From Fusicatenibacter_A intestinipullorum (GTDB lineage Bacteria > Bacillota > Negativicutes > Acidaminococcales > Acidaminococcaceae): a DNA stretch of 64,000 nt. The DNA is taken from the NCBI GenBank assembly GCA_019117495.1, contig DWZP01000006.1, positions 1 to 64,000 on the forward strand, written 5' to 3'. Within the stretch, counting starts at the first letter, position 1; each line of letters opens with the position of its first letter. Below the pieces are notes generated by a model. It was not told where the DNA came from. It saw only the letters and a list, made by a program, of their open reading frames with translations, and did no database searches. Below, piece after piece: positions 38,590 to 47,466 of this stretch. The position numbers were made by a program, and so were the translations under genes.

Positions 38590-39804
38590 ATGGACTATTT
38601 GCAGTTGATTGCAGAAAAGCCGCCCGAGAAGGCGGCTTTAATAACAGAAGAACATACTTATACTTACGGCGAACTTGCCGCCCTGGCGCGTGAACGCAGA
38701 AAAACGGCGGGCGGCGCACGCAGGGTGTATTTTATAAAAAAATCCGCAATAGCGCAGCAGCTTATTGAGTTTATTGCCTTTGCCGGAACGGACAATGTGC
38801 CGGTGCTGGCCCCGCAGGAAGCGGATACGGAGCATTTAAAAGATATTGTGCCGCCGCCTGAAGCCTGCATGGGAGCAATGACGAGCGGCACAACCGGCAG
38901 GGCCAAAGTGCTGTTCCGCACTTATGAAAGCTGGGCAGGCTTTTTTGAGGAGCAGAACCGTGTGTTTGGCGTAACGCCGGACAGCTGCATGTTTGCGCAG
39001 GGCAGCCTGGCTTTTACCGGCAACCTTAATTTATATATGGGCGCGCTTTATGCCGGTGCTTCGGTGGCTGCGGCCGGTAAATTCCGTCCGCGCCTGTGGC
39101 AGGAAATGATTTTAAAGCACAGCTGCGACGTTGTTTATTTAATACCAACCAAACTGCGGCTTTTGGCGCGCGGCTGCAAAGCGCCGCTGAACTGCGTTAA
39201 AAGCATTATTGCCGGTTCGCAGGGGTTTGATAAAAACGATTTGGAGGCAGTAAAAGCCGTACTGCCCAATGCGGAAATGACGCTGTATTACGGCGCGAGC
39301 GAGTTAAACTATATAACTTACATTAAAGACAGAGAAATGACCGGCGACCGCACGTTGATAGGCCGTCCGTTTAAGGGCGTTGGCGTAAGCGTGCGCGATG
39401 GCGAAATTTATATTGATACCAAATTTCATGTCGCCGGCGTAAAATGCCCGGCAACGCTTGGCGACTGCGGCAGCATTGATGAAAACGGCATGCTGCACTT
39501 TTTAGGGCGCCGCGATGATATGTATAACATTAACGGCATTAAAGTTTCCGGCTTAAAGGTGGAAAGCGCGCTGCTTGACTGCGGCGGCGTTGAGGATGCG
39601 GCGGCGCTTGCGGAAAAAAGCGGCGGCAAAGATTTGCTGACGGTGTTTGTAGTTGGCCGCGGGCTGAATAAAACCGGCCTTTTGCAGAAGCTGCACGGTA
39701 AACTTACGGAGCATGAACTGCCCAAGCGCATAATTTTTACGGACGCCCTGCCGAAAAACGAAAGCGGCAAAACGGACAGGAAAAAACTGCAAACCATGTT
39801 ATAA
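38590..39804 (+). CDS. AMP-dependent acyl-CoA synthetase/ligase (YhfT-like)
   Basis: 404 residues, shorter than the usual ~500. The P-loop-like ATP motif MTSGTTGRAKVLFRT, the adenine motif YYGASE, GDCGSIDENGMLHFLGRRDD and the C-terminal catalytic Lys (NESGKTDRKKL) are all present; the N-terminal domain is trimmed. It would activate a carboxylate as acyl-AMP and then a thioester. The start at 38590 follows the thiolase stop by one base. Last gene of the BirA-boxed operon; the set resembles B. subtilis yhfS-yhfT-yhfU. Confidence 0.85.
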   Translation: MDYLQLIAEKPPEKAALITEEHTYTYGELAALARERRKTAGGARRVYFIKKSAIAQQLIEFIAFAGTDNVPVLAPQEADTEHLKDIVPPPEACMGAMTSGTTGRAKVLFRTYESWAGFFEEQNRVFGVTPDSCMFAQGSLAFTGNLNLYMGALYAGASVAAAGKFRPRLWQEMILKHSCDVVYLIPTKLRLLARGCKAPLNCVKSIIAGSQGFDKNDLEAVKAVLPNAEMTLYYGASELNYITYIKDREMTGDRTLIGRPFKGVGVSVRDGEIYIDTKFHVAGVKCPATLGDCGSIDENGMLHFLGRRDDMYNINGIKVSGLKVESALLDCGGVEDAAALAEKSGGKDLLTVFVVGRGLNKTGLLQKLHGKLTEHELPKRIIFTDALPKNESGKTDRKKLQTML

Positions 39805-39811
39805 AAAAAGA

Positions 39812-39850
39812 AAACCTTGTTGTTTAAGTTAAACAGCAAGGTTTATTTTT
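39812..39850. terminator. Bidirectional terminator between the bioY operon and ogt
   Basis: A 14-bp stem (39812-39825/39831-39844, one T-G pair), AAGTT loop, T-rich on both sides. Confidence 0.85.
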
Positions 39851-39857
39851 ATGCTTT

Positions 39858-40391
39858 TTACAGCGCTGTGCCTTTAGCGGGCATGGTAAAATTTGCGGTA
39901 TCAATACCTTCAAGTTTCAGCAGTGCCAGTTTTTTAGCCAAGCCGCCTGCATAGCCTGTTAGGCTGCCGCCTGTGCCAACTACGCGGTGGCAGGGCACAA
40001 TAATGCTTATGGGGTTATGCCCAACCGCGCCGCCAACTGCCTGTGCGGACATCTGTTTTAATCCTCTATGCGCGGCAAGCTGCGCAGCAAGTTCGCCGTA
40101 AGTAGTGGTTTGGCCGTAGGGAATTTGCAGCAACAGCTGCCATACTTCTTTGCGGAAGGCGGTTCCTTCCAAATTCAGCGGCGGCGTAAAATCAGGCCTG
40201 CGGCCGCCAAAATAAATATCCAGCCAGCGCACGGCTTCATCAAAAACCGGCAGAGTTTTGGCTGCGGCAGTTTCTGCCAGCCCTTCGGCAAAATATTTTT
40301 GCCCGTCAAACCACAGCCCGGTTAAGGCAGTGCCATCGCTGGCCATGGTTATGCCGCCTAATGGCGATTTATAAAAACAGGTGTATAACAA
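39858..40391 (-). CDS. ogt: Methylated-DNA-[protein]-cysteine S-methyltransferase
   Basis: 177 residues. Suicide repair of O6-alkylguanine; the acceptor Cys is in IIVPCHRVVG, followed by the conserved GGLAKKLALLKLEG. The DNA-binding helix IPYGQTTTYGELAAQLA precedes it. The start is a TTG at 40391 with GAGGTG about 8 nt ahead; no ATG fits. It lies downstream of the UvrA2-like gene on the same strand. Confidence 0.93.
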   Translation of the reverse strand: MLYTCFYKSPLGGITMASDGTALTGLWFDGQKYFAEGLAETAAAKTLPVFDEAVRWLDIYFGGRRPDFTPPLNLEGTAFRKEVWQLLLQIPYGQTTTYGELAAQLAAHRGLKQMSAQAVGGAVGHNPISIIVPCHRVVGTGGSLTGYAGGLAKKLALLKLEGIDTANFTMPAKGTAL

Positions 40392-40464
40392 AGCGTATCA
40401 CCTCTCTTAAAATTTGCTTTGCCAAAATTGATATTTTAGTGTTTATAAGCACTGCGCGGCGTTT

Positions 40465-42939
40465 TTATAAAAATTTGCCGGTAACGCTTGCAGGTGCGGC
40501 TTTAATCTGCGCGGGCGTGCCGCAGGCAACAACTGTGCCGCCTTCATTGCCGCCGCCCGGCCCCATGTCTATGATGTAGTCGGCGTTTCGGATAACATCA
40601 AGGTCGTGTTCGATAACGATAACGGTTGCGCCGCTGTCAATCAGCCGCTGGAATACGTCCAGCAGCGTTCTTACATCAAGCGGGTGCAGCCCGATGGTGG
40701 GTTCATCGAAGATGAAAACGGCGTCACTCTGGCTTTTGCCCATTTCGCTGGCCAGCTTCAGCCTTTGCGCTTCGCCGCCCGAAAGGCTTGGTGTTTCTTC
40801 GCCGAGCGTTAGGTAACCGAGCCCCAAATCTTTTAAAACCTGCAAACGCTGGCGCACGGTTTTTAAATCCGCACAGGCGGTAAGCGCGGTGCTGATGTCC
40901 ATGTCCATTAAATCAGGCAGGGAGCAGTACTGCCCGTTGGCGGCCGGGTATTTTACTTTGGCGGCGTCTTTGCCGTAGCGGCTGCCGCGGCAGTCCGGGC
41001 AGGGTATTTCCACGTCCGGCAGAAACTGCACGTCAAGGTTAATTACGCCGGTGCCGTCGCAGGTGGGGCAGCGCAGTTTACCGGTGTTATACGAAAAATC
41101 GCCTGCTTTAAAGCCGAGCGTTTTGGCGTCTTCCGTTCTGGCAAAAATTTTGCGCAGTTCGTCATGCACGTTGGCATAGGTTGCAACAGTGGAACGCACA
41201 TTAATGCCAATTGGCGTGGCGTCAATAAGTTTTACAGTGCGTATGCCGTCGGCCTGCACGTTAAGCACGTGTTCCGGCAGCTTTTGCCCGCTTGTGGCGG
41301 CGGTAAGCCCGGGCACAAGGCTTTCCAGAATCAGCGTTGTTTTGCCGCTGCCGCTTACGCCGGTTACAACGGTAAGCCTGCCTTTGGGTATATCAACCGC
41401 AAGCGGCTTTACGGTATGGATGGCGCCTGTTTCAAGGTGGATGCGCCCTGCGGCAAACATTTCTTTTTCTGCTGCCTGTTTGCGTATTACGGAGCTTTCC
41501 GCCTTTAAAAACGGGCCTATTTTGGAATTTTTATTCTGCATAATTTCCGCTATGGTTCCTTCGGTAATAACCTGCCCGCCTTTGGCGCCTGCTTCCGGCC
41601 CCATTTCAATCAGCCAGCCCGCTTCTTTTAAAATCTGGGTGTCGTGGTCAACCAGCACAACGGAGTTGCCGTCTGCCACCAAATCGTGCATAACGCCGGT
41701 AAGCCCAACAATGTTGGAGGGGTGCAGCCCTATGGAAGGCTCGTCAAGCACATATAAAACGCCGGTGGTGCGGTTGCGCACGGCGCGGGCAAGCTGCATG
41801 CGCTGGCGTTCGCCGGTGGAAAGGGTGCTGCTTGCGCGGTCGAGCATTAAATAGCCAAGCCCCAAATCCATCAGCCTTTTGGCAGCGGTTTGGAAGCTTT
41901 CGCAGATGCTGGCTGCCATGGGGTGCATTTCCGGCGGCAGGGTGCCGGGAACGCCGTTTACCCAGCCGGTAAGCTCTGTAAGCGTCATGCGGCAGGCTTC
42001 GTCAAGCCCAATGCCGCGCAGGCGCGGGGCGCGTGCAGCGTCCGAAAGGCGGGAGCCGCCGCAGTCCGGGCAGGGTTCCTGCTTTAAAAATTTTTCCACG
42101 CGCTTCATGCCTTTTTCGTCCTTAACTTTAGCCAGCGCGTTTTGTACGGTGTAAACCGCATTGTAATATGTAAAATCAAGTTCGCCTGCCTGGTTGCTGC
42201 TTTTGGCTTTGTAAAAAATATGTTTCTTTTCGGCAGGGCCGTGATAAACTATTTCTTTTTCTTCCGGCGTAAGGTCGCGGAAGGGCACATTGGTGCGCAC
42301 GCCCATTGCCCGGCAGACATCGGTCATCAGCGACCACATCAGCGTATTCCACGGGGCAACCGCGCCTTCGTCGATAGTTAGGCTTTCGTCCGGCACGAGG
42401 GTTGCAAGGTCAACATTGCGCACAAGGCCGGTGCCGTCACAGGTGCGGCATGCGCCCTGGCTGTTAAAGGCCAGCTCCTCCGCTCCGGGCGGCCAGAACC
42501 TGGCGCCGCATTCCGGGCAGGTAAGCTGCTGCTCGGCGGCAACGGCAAGCGTCGGCGGCACGTAGTGCCCGTTGGGGCAGCGGTGGCTTGCCAGGCGTGA
42601 AAACATCAGGCGCAGGCTGTTTAAAAGCTCGGTGCCAGTGCCGAAGGTGCTGCGTATGCCAGGTACGCCGGGTCGCTGGTGCAGTGCAAGCGCGGCAGGC
42701 ACGTACAAAACTTCGTCCACCTGCGCTTTGGCGGCCTGCGTCATGCGGCGGCGCGTATAGGTGCTGAGCGCTTCCAGATAGCGGCGCGAACCTTCGGCGT
42801 ACAGCACGCCCAGTGCCAGCGAAGATTTGCCGCTGCCGGAAACACCGGCAATGGCCGTTATGGTGTTCAGCGGCACATCAACGTTAACGTTTTTTAAATT
42901 ATGCACGCGCGCCCCGCGGATTTTAATTTTATCAATCAT
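40465..42939 (-). CDS. UvrA-like ABC ATPase (UvrA2/drug-resistance type)
   Basis: 824 residues, against ~940 for housekeeping UvrA. Two ABC modules: Walker A GVSGSGKSSLALGVLYAEGS (N-terminal) and GVSGSGKTTLILESLVPG (middle), signatures LSTGERQRMQLARAV and LSGGEAQRLKLASEM. Zinc-type Cys pairs occur in CPECGARF, CRTCDGTG, CPDCGGS, CPTCDGTG and CPDCRGS. The short insertion region suggests loss of the UvrB-binding domain, as in UvrA2/DrrC, which protect against DNA-binding drugs. AGGAG precedes the ATG. With ogt downstream it forms a small DNA-damage unit. Confidence 0.9.
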   Translation of the reverse strand: MIDKIKIRGARVHNLKNVNVDVPLNTITAIAGVSGSGKSSLALGVLYAEGSRRYLEALSTYTRRRMTQAAKAQVDEVLYVPAALALHQRPGVPGIRSTFGTGTELLNSLRLMFSRLASHRCPNGHYVPPTLAVAAEQQLTCPECGARFWPPGAEELAFNSQGACRTCDGTGLVRNVDLATLVPDESLTIDEGAVAPWNTLMWSLMTDVCRAMGVRTNVPFRDLTPEEKEIVYHGPAEKKHIFYKAKSSNQAGELDFTYYNAVYTVQNALAKVKDEKGMKRVEKFLKQEPCPDCGGSRLSDAARAPRLRGIGLDEACRMTLTELTGWVNGVPGTLPPEMHPMAASICESFQTAAKRLMDLGLGYLMLDRASSTLSTGERQRMQLARAVRNRTTGVLYVLDEPSIGLHPSNIVGLTGVMHDLVADGNSVVLVDHDTQILKEAGWLIEMGPEAGAKGGQVITEGTIAEIMQNKNSKIGPFLKAESSVIRKQAAEKEMFAAGRIHLETGAIHTVKPLAVDIPKGRLTVVTGVSGSGKTTLILESLVPGLTAATSGQKLPEHVLNVQADGIRTVKLIDATPIGINVRSTVATYANVHDELRKIFARTEDAKTLGFKAGDFSYNTGKLRCPTCDGTGVINLDVQFLPDVEIPCPDCRGSRYGKDAAKVKYPAANGQYCSLPDLMDMDISTALTACADLKTVRQRLQVLKDLGLGYLTLGEETPSLSGGEAQRLKLASEMGKSQSDAVFIFDEPTIGLHPLDVRTLLDVFQRLIDSGATVIVIEHDLDVIRNADYIIDMGPGGGNEGGTVVACGTPAQIKAAPASVTGKFL

Positions 42940-42965
42940 GGTTTTCTCCTGTTAAAGCCTGCAAA

Positions 42966-42998
42966 GAACAAAACGGCGCATGGATATACCATGAGCCG
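42966..42998 (-). terminator. Terminator of the BMP-family gene
   Basis: Minus-strand stem CGGCTCATGG/CCATGCGCCG (one mismatch), TATAT loop, then TTTTGTT. Confidence 0.6.
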
Positions 42999-43013
42999 CC
43001 TGTTGAAAATTTG

Positions 43014-44108
43014 TTATTTGTTAATCTGTCCGTCTACGCCTTTAACAAACCAGTCGATGGAGAGTAAATCCTTATCGGTAAGAGCCTGCCCTGCCGGTAC
43101 GCGTTCTGCGCCGGTCTGGTCATACAGCGGGCCTGCAAAAACAACAAGTTTGCCGTCGATAATATTCTGTTTGGCAGCGTCAGCCAGTTTTTTGGTTTCG
43201 TCCGTTACAGCCGGGCCGTAGGGGGCAATATCTACAACTTTGTCTTTCATGCCGCCCCAGTAAGCAGAAGATTTCCATGTGCCTGCCTGTACTTCTTTAA
43301 TGGTTTTTTCGTAGTAAGGGCCCCAGTTCCAGATGGCGGAAGTAAGGGAAGCCTTCGGTGCGTTGGCAGACATATCCACGTTGTAGCCAATACCGTAAAC
43401 GCCGCGTTCTTCGGCAGCCTGCTGCGGGCCGGGGGTGTTCTGGTGCTGGGCAATAACGTCTGCACCGGCGTCAATCAGCGTTAACGCTGCCTGTTTTTCG
43501 GTGGAGGGGTTATACCAGGTGTTGGTCCACAGAACTTTTACTTTAGCGTCCGGGTTAACGCTCTGCACGCCAAGGGTAAAGGCGTTAATGGCGCGGATAA
43601 CTTCCGGAATCGGGAATGCGGCTACAAAGCCGATGGTGTTGGTTTTGGTCTGTTTGCCTGCAACAATGCCGGTTACGTAGCGCGCTTCATACATGCGGCC
43701 AAAGTAGGTGCCAACGTTGGGCGCGGTTTTAAAACCGGAGCAGTGCAGGAAGGTAATATCCGGGAATTTTTTGGCTACGTTAATGGTAGGGTCCATATAA
43801 CCGAAGCTGGTGGTGAAGATGATTTTGTTGCCCTGTGCGGCAAGCTGGTTGATAACACGCTCGGAGTCGGCGCCTTCGGGTACCGATTCCATAAAGGATG
43901 TTTCTACATCGGGCATGTTTTTGGCAACGTACTGGCGGCCGAGCTCATGCGCCATGGAATAGCCGCCGTCTTTGGCGGAACTTACATAAACAAAAGCGGC
44001 CTTGGTTTTGCCTGCGGCAGCTTCGTCTTTTTTATCGCCGCCGCAGCCGGCCAAAAGTGCGCCGCATGCCAGCATGGCAATAAGGGAACAAGCAAGGAAT
44101 TTTTTCAT
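43014..44108 (-). CDS. BMP-family (PnrA/TmpC-like) substrate-binding lipoprotein
   Basis: 364 residues. The type II signal peptide ends in lipobox LLAGC (Cys22). The mature part has the BMP-family signatures VSSAKDGGYSMAHELGR, FTTSFGYMDPTINVAKKFPD and QHQNTPGPQQAAEERGVYGI. BMP proteins usually bind nucleosides or related ligands for an ABC importer. No permease or ATPase gene adjoins, so partners must lie elsewhere. GGAGG stands 7 nt before the ATG. Confidence 0.9.
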   Translation of the reverse strand: MKKFLACSLIAMLACGALLAGCGGDKKDEAAAGKTKAAFVYVSSAKDGGYSMAHELGRQYVAKNMPDVETSFMESVPEGADSERVINQLAAQGNKIIFTTSFGYMDPTINVAKKFPDITFLHCSGFKTAPNVGTYFGRMYEARYVTGIVAGKQTKTNTIGFVAAFPIPEVIRAINAFTLGVQSVNPDAKVKVLWTNTWYNPSTEKQAALTLIDAGADVIAQHQNTPGPQQAAEERGVYGIGYNVDMSANAPKASLTSAIWNWGPYYEKTIKEVQAGTWKSSAYWGGMKDKVVDIAPYGPAVTDETKKLADAAKQNIIDGKLVVFAGPLYDQTGAERVPAGQALTDKDLLSIDWFVKGVDGQINK

Positions 44109-44217
44109 TGTTTAACCTCCGTCCGTAATTTTATATTTTAATTGTAGCAATTTGCAGCCTAAAGTGCAATAACTACGGCGGCAACACGCAACATTTTGTG
44201 AAAAAACTATAAAGGGC

Positions 44218-44246
44218 TTGTCAAAAAAGGCTTTTAAAGCGATAAT
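44218..44246 (+). promoter_or_regulatory. Promoter of the flippase-M23 genes
   Basis: TTGTCA (44218-44223), 17-nt spacer, GATAAT (44241-44246). Confidence 0.6.
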
Positions 44247-44284
44247 TATAATGAGTATTTATTTTTAGGATTAGGACGGCGCGT

Positions 44285-45898
44285 ATGTCAGAAAATAACG
44301 GCAGTACAGGCAATAAAAAATTTTTAAAGGGCACGTTAATACTTACGGCTTCCAGTATGGTGGTTAAGGTTATCGGCTCCGTAAACTGGATTATTCTATC
44401 GCGCATTCTGGGCGGCGAAGGCATTGGGCTGTACCAGATGGGCTTTCCGATTTATTTAATGGCGATAACGGTATCGTCGGCAGGCATACCGGTGGCAATT
44501 TCCATAATCACTGCCGAAAAAGTTGCTGAAAACGACTTTTTTGGTGCCAAAAGGGTGTTTAACGTATCGCTGAGGCTGCTTTTTATCAGCGGCCTGGTGT
44601 TCTCGTCGGCGCTGTGGTTCGGCGCAGGCTGGCTTATCGAAAACCACTGGATTCGCGATGCCCGCGCTTATTATTCCATTATCGCGCTGGCGCCGGCAGT
44701 ATTTTTTGTAACCTTCCTGGCCAGCTTCCGCGGTTATTTGCAGGGCTGGCAGATTATGATGCCGACGGCGGCTTCCGAAGTTGTGGAACAGCTGATGCGC
44801 GTTGTTACCATGATTGTGTTTGCCTACATGTTTATGCCTTACGGGCTGGAGTATGCGGCAGGCGGCGCAAGCATGGGCGCCGGCGTGGGTGCGTTCTGCG
44901 CGCTGCTGGTGCTGATGTGGTTTTACGCACGGCTCAAGCGCAGCCTGAAGGATAAAATGCAGGGCGCGGTAGCGGCCAAAAAGCCGGAGGCGGCGGGCAA
45001 AATTATTATGCGCCTGCTTAAACTGGCGCTGCCGGTATCGCTTTCGAGCCTGATGCTGCCGGTTGTGGCAAACCTTGATTTGCTGATTGTTCCGCAGCGG
45101 CTTGAAGCGGCGGGCTTCAGCGTCGGCGAATCGACGGAGCTGTTTGGTTATTTAACTGGCATGGCGGTGCCGCTTGTTAACCTTGCCACTATTTTTACGG
45201 CGGCCATGACGATAAACCTTGTGCCTGCCATTTCCGAATCGCGCACGTTAAAGGACGCGGCCGGCATTAAGTCCAAGATAAGCACGGCCTTCCGCGTGGC
45301 AATGATTATAACCATGCCGTGTTCCGTGGGGCTGTACTTTTTAGCAGGCGACGTTGCAGCCTTAATTTACAATGCGCCGGGCGCGGCGGGGGCAATCCGC
45401 ACCATGAGCTTCGGCATTTTCCTTTTGGGGCTGCACCAGATAAGCACCGGCATTTTGCAGGGGCTTGGCAAAACCGCACTGCCTGTTATTGCCATGATAC
45501 TTGCCGCAGCCATTAAAGTTTGCTTAAGCTGGGTTCTTACCGCACGGCCGGAGCTGGGCATTAACGGCGCTTCGCTGGCAACGCTTGCCGATTTTGGCAT
45601 TGCGGCGCTGCTTAATATGGTATTTATTTATAAACATGCACATTATTCGCTGAGCCTTGACGGCATTTTTAAACCGGCGCTTGCTTCGGCGCTGATGGGC
45701 GCTGCCGTGTACGGAGTGCTTGTGGCGGCGCAGGGGTTTGGCGCGTGGGCCATTCTTGCGGCAATGATTGTTGCCGTGCCGGTTTACGCAGTTGCCCTGG
45801 CAGGCTTCGGCGGCCTTACCAAAGAAGACCTGGAGGACATTCCCTTTATCGGCCGCAGAGTGCTGGCAGTGAGCAGGCGTTTTGGTTATTTTAAATAA
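44285..45898 (+). CDS. Polysaccharide/lipid-II flippase-like protein (SpoVB/MurJ-type MOP superfamily)
   Basis: 537 residues, about 14 membrane helices. The first helix region KGTLILTASSMVVKVIGSVN, then RILGGEGIGLYQMGFPIYLM, is typical of the SpoVB/YtgP group, which move lipid-linked cell-wall or polysaccharide precursors outward. The whole chain length agrees with the group. Followed by an M23 peptidase gene after 12 nt, a wall-synthesis/wall-remodelling pairing. AGGA..GGACG lies upstream of the ATG; the ribosome site is weak. Confidence 0.88.
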   Translation: MSENNGSTGNKKFLKGTLILTASSMVVKVIGSVNWIILSRILGGEGIGLYQMGFPIYLMAITVSSAGIPVAISIITAEKVAENDFFGAKRVFNVSLRLLFISGLVFSSALWFGAGWLIENHWIRDARAYYSIIALAPAVFFVTFLASFRGYLQGWQIMMPTAASEVVEQLMRVVTMIVFAYMFMPYGLEYAAGGASMGAGVGAFCALLVLMWFYARLKRSLKDKMQGAVAAKKPEAAGKIIMRLLKLALPVSLSSLMLPVVANLDLLIVPQRLEAAGFSVGESTELFGYLTGMAVPLVNLATIFTAAMTINLVPAISESRTLKDAAGIKSKISTAFRVAMIITMPCSVGLYFLAGDVAALIYNAPGAAGAIRTMSFGIFLLGLHQISTGILQGLGKTALPVIAMILAAAIKVCLSWVLTARPELGINGASLATLADFGIAALLNMVFIYKHAHYSLSLDGIFKPALASALMGAAVYGVLVAAQGFGAWAILAAMIVAVPVYAVALAGFGGLTKEDLEDIPFIGRRVLAVSRRFGYFK

Positions 45899-45910
45899 GA
45901 GGGCATAAAA

Positions 45911-46828
45911 ATGAAAAGCAGCAAGTTTTATACATTCACCGTTCCCAATGGCAAAAGCTATAAAATACCTGCGCTTATGTTTAAGGCCGGCGCAGTATTT
46001 GCCGCTGCCGCCGTATGCTTTGGCGTTTACGCGGCGTTTGCCTTTGTGCGCTACCATGCGCAGCAGCAGGAATTTGCCGAGTACCGTGCGCACAAGGCAG
46101 AGTACGAAGAACGCATGCAGGGGCTTTTGGATGATAACGAAAAAATGCTGCGCGACATAAACGAAATGGCTACTTTGGAAAGCCGCCTGCGCCGCGCGCT
46201 GATACGCGACCCGGAAGCAGGAATGAAGCTTGCAGCACCGCAGCAGGAGAGCGCTCCGGCGGATGTTAAGCCCGGCTACACAGGGCAGGGCGGCCCGGCA
46301 GAATTTGGCATGATTGAGATGCTTGATATTTTAACCGTGCAGAACAAAAACATTAAACAGCAGATTGACGACAAGAAAACTTCCATGAAAGAGCTGCTTC
46401 TGGCGATGGAAAAACGCAGGAATTCGCTGAATGCTTTTCCTGATTTATGGCCGGGTGAAGGAGGCACAATCAGCTCGCCTTACGGCGGGCGCATGGCTCC
46501 GGTTGGCGGCGGCTACGACTGGCATCCGGGCATTGACATAGCCGTTGATTTCGGCACGCCGGTATATGCTTCGGCAGCCGGTACGGTAGAACAGGCAGGC
46601 TGGAACGGCGGTTACGGGCGCTATGTAAAACTTGACCACGGCAACGGCTACGAAACTGCGTACGGGCATATGAGCGGCATTGCCGTAACGGAAGGCGAAG
46701 CCGTGCGCAAAGGCGATATTATCGGTTTTGCAGGCAGCAGCGGTTACAGTACCGGCCCGCACATCCACTTTGAAGTGCTGGTAGACGGGCAGTTTGTAGA
46801 CCCCATGTACATGTTAAGCAGTAAATAA
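45911..46828 (+). CDS. M23-family (LytM-type) peptidoglycan endopeptidase, membrane-anchored
   Basis: 305 residues. A basic N-terminus, one membrane helix (~22-46) and a coiled coil (~50-95, QQQEFAEYRAHKAEYEERM) precede a C-terminal LytM domain. Metal and catalytic residues are present: HPGID (His205, Asp209), AYGHM (His253) and GPHIHFEV (His284, His286). An active metallo-endopeptidase acting on peptide cross-links is therefore expected, rather than an EnvC/NlpD-type inactive activator. Located just downstream of the flippase gene. Confidence 0.9.
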   Translation: MKSSKFYTFTVPNGKSYKIPALMFKAGAVFAAAAVCFGVYAAFAFVRYHAQQQEFAEYRAHKAEYEERMQGLLDDNEKMLRDINEMATLESRLRRALIRDPEAGMKLAAPQQESAPADVKPGYTGQGGPAEFGMIEMLDILTVQNKNIKQQIDDKKTSMKELLLAMEKRRNSLNAFPDLWPGEGGTISSPYGGRMAPVGGGYDWHPGIDIAVDFGTPVYASAAGTVEQAGWNGGYGRYVKLDHGNGYETAYGHMSGIAVTEGEAVRKGDIIGFAGSSGYSTGPHIHFEVLVDGQFVDPMYMLSSK

Positions 46829-46873
46829 TCCGCATAAGCGGAAAATATAAAATAATTAAGCGGAGGCGATTTT

Positions 46874-47302
46874 ATGAAAAAATTTATTTTGCTATTGACC
46901 ACGGTTTTAACGCTGGCTTTTGCTGCAAGCTGTTTTGCAACCGAAAACAGCAGCGCGCTGAATGATGCTGAAGGCTCTGCACAGAAAGTTATTACCGCGC
47001 TGGTTGCCAGCGACACTTTGGGCTATAAGGATGCTGAAAAAGCCATGTCGGCAGACCTTGCCAAACAAATGAACGTTAACACTTTTATTGCCATGCAGCG
47101 TCAGGTGCAGGAAAAATTCGGCAAACATAAGGAAACCAAGTTCTTTTCGTTTGAGCGTTTTGACAAAGCCGACCGCCTTACCTACATTGCAGGCTTTTCT
47201 AAAGAGCCTGCCGTAAGCATTGTGTTTACGCTTGACAAAAAAGGAAAAATTACCGAGTTCAGCCTGGCTGCACTGGAAGTACAGCAAAACGAAGAACGAT
47301 AA
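46874..47302 (+). CDS. Exported DUF3887-like small protein
   Basis: 142 residues with a signal peptide (KKFILLLTTVLTLAFAASC, then FATEN); the Cys at its end may be a lipobox-like site but lacks the usual context. The mature part (SADLAKQMNVNTFIAMQRQV, then a beta-sheet end with VSIVFTLDKKGKITEFSLA) resembles DUF3887/NTF2-like domains. AAGCGGAGG precedes the ATG. It closes the flippase-M23 group and is followed by a terminator. Function unknown. Confidence 0.7.
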   Translation: MKKFILLLTTVLTLAFAASCFATENSSALNDAEGSAQKVITALVASDTLGYKDAEKAMSADLAKQMNVNTFIAMQRQVQEKFGKHKETKFFSFERFDKADRLTYIAGFSKEPAVSIVFTLDKKGKITEFSLAALEVQQNEER

Positions 47303-47313
47303 AATATTTTACG

Positions 47314-47346
47314 GGCATGCGCCAATAGCGTGTGCCTTTTCTTTTT
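47314..47346 (+). terminator. Terminator after the DUF3887-like gene
   Basis: GGCATGCGC/GCGTGTGCC stem (two wobble pairs), CAATA loop, TTTTCTTTTT. Confidence 0.75.
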
Positions 47347-47466
47347 GCAGGAATACGTTAAATTTGGCAGTTTCCAGCTAAAATTTAACATATCCTTAAT
47401 GGCGGCTGAATAATCCTCCGTTATAATCAGAGTATCTTGTAATACGTTTGATTTGGAGGAGTAAAA

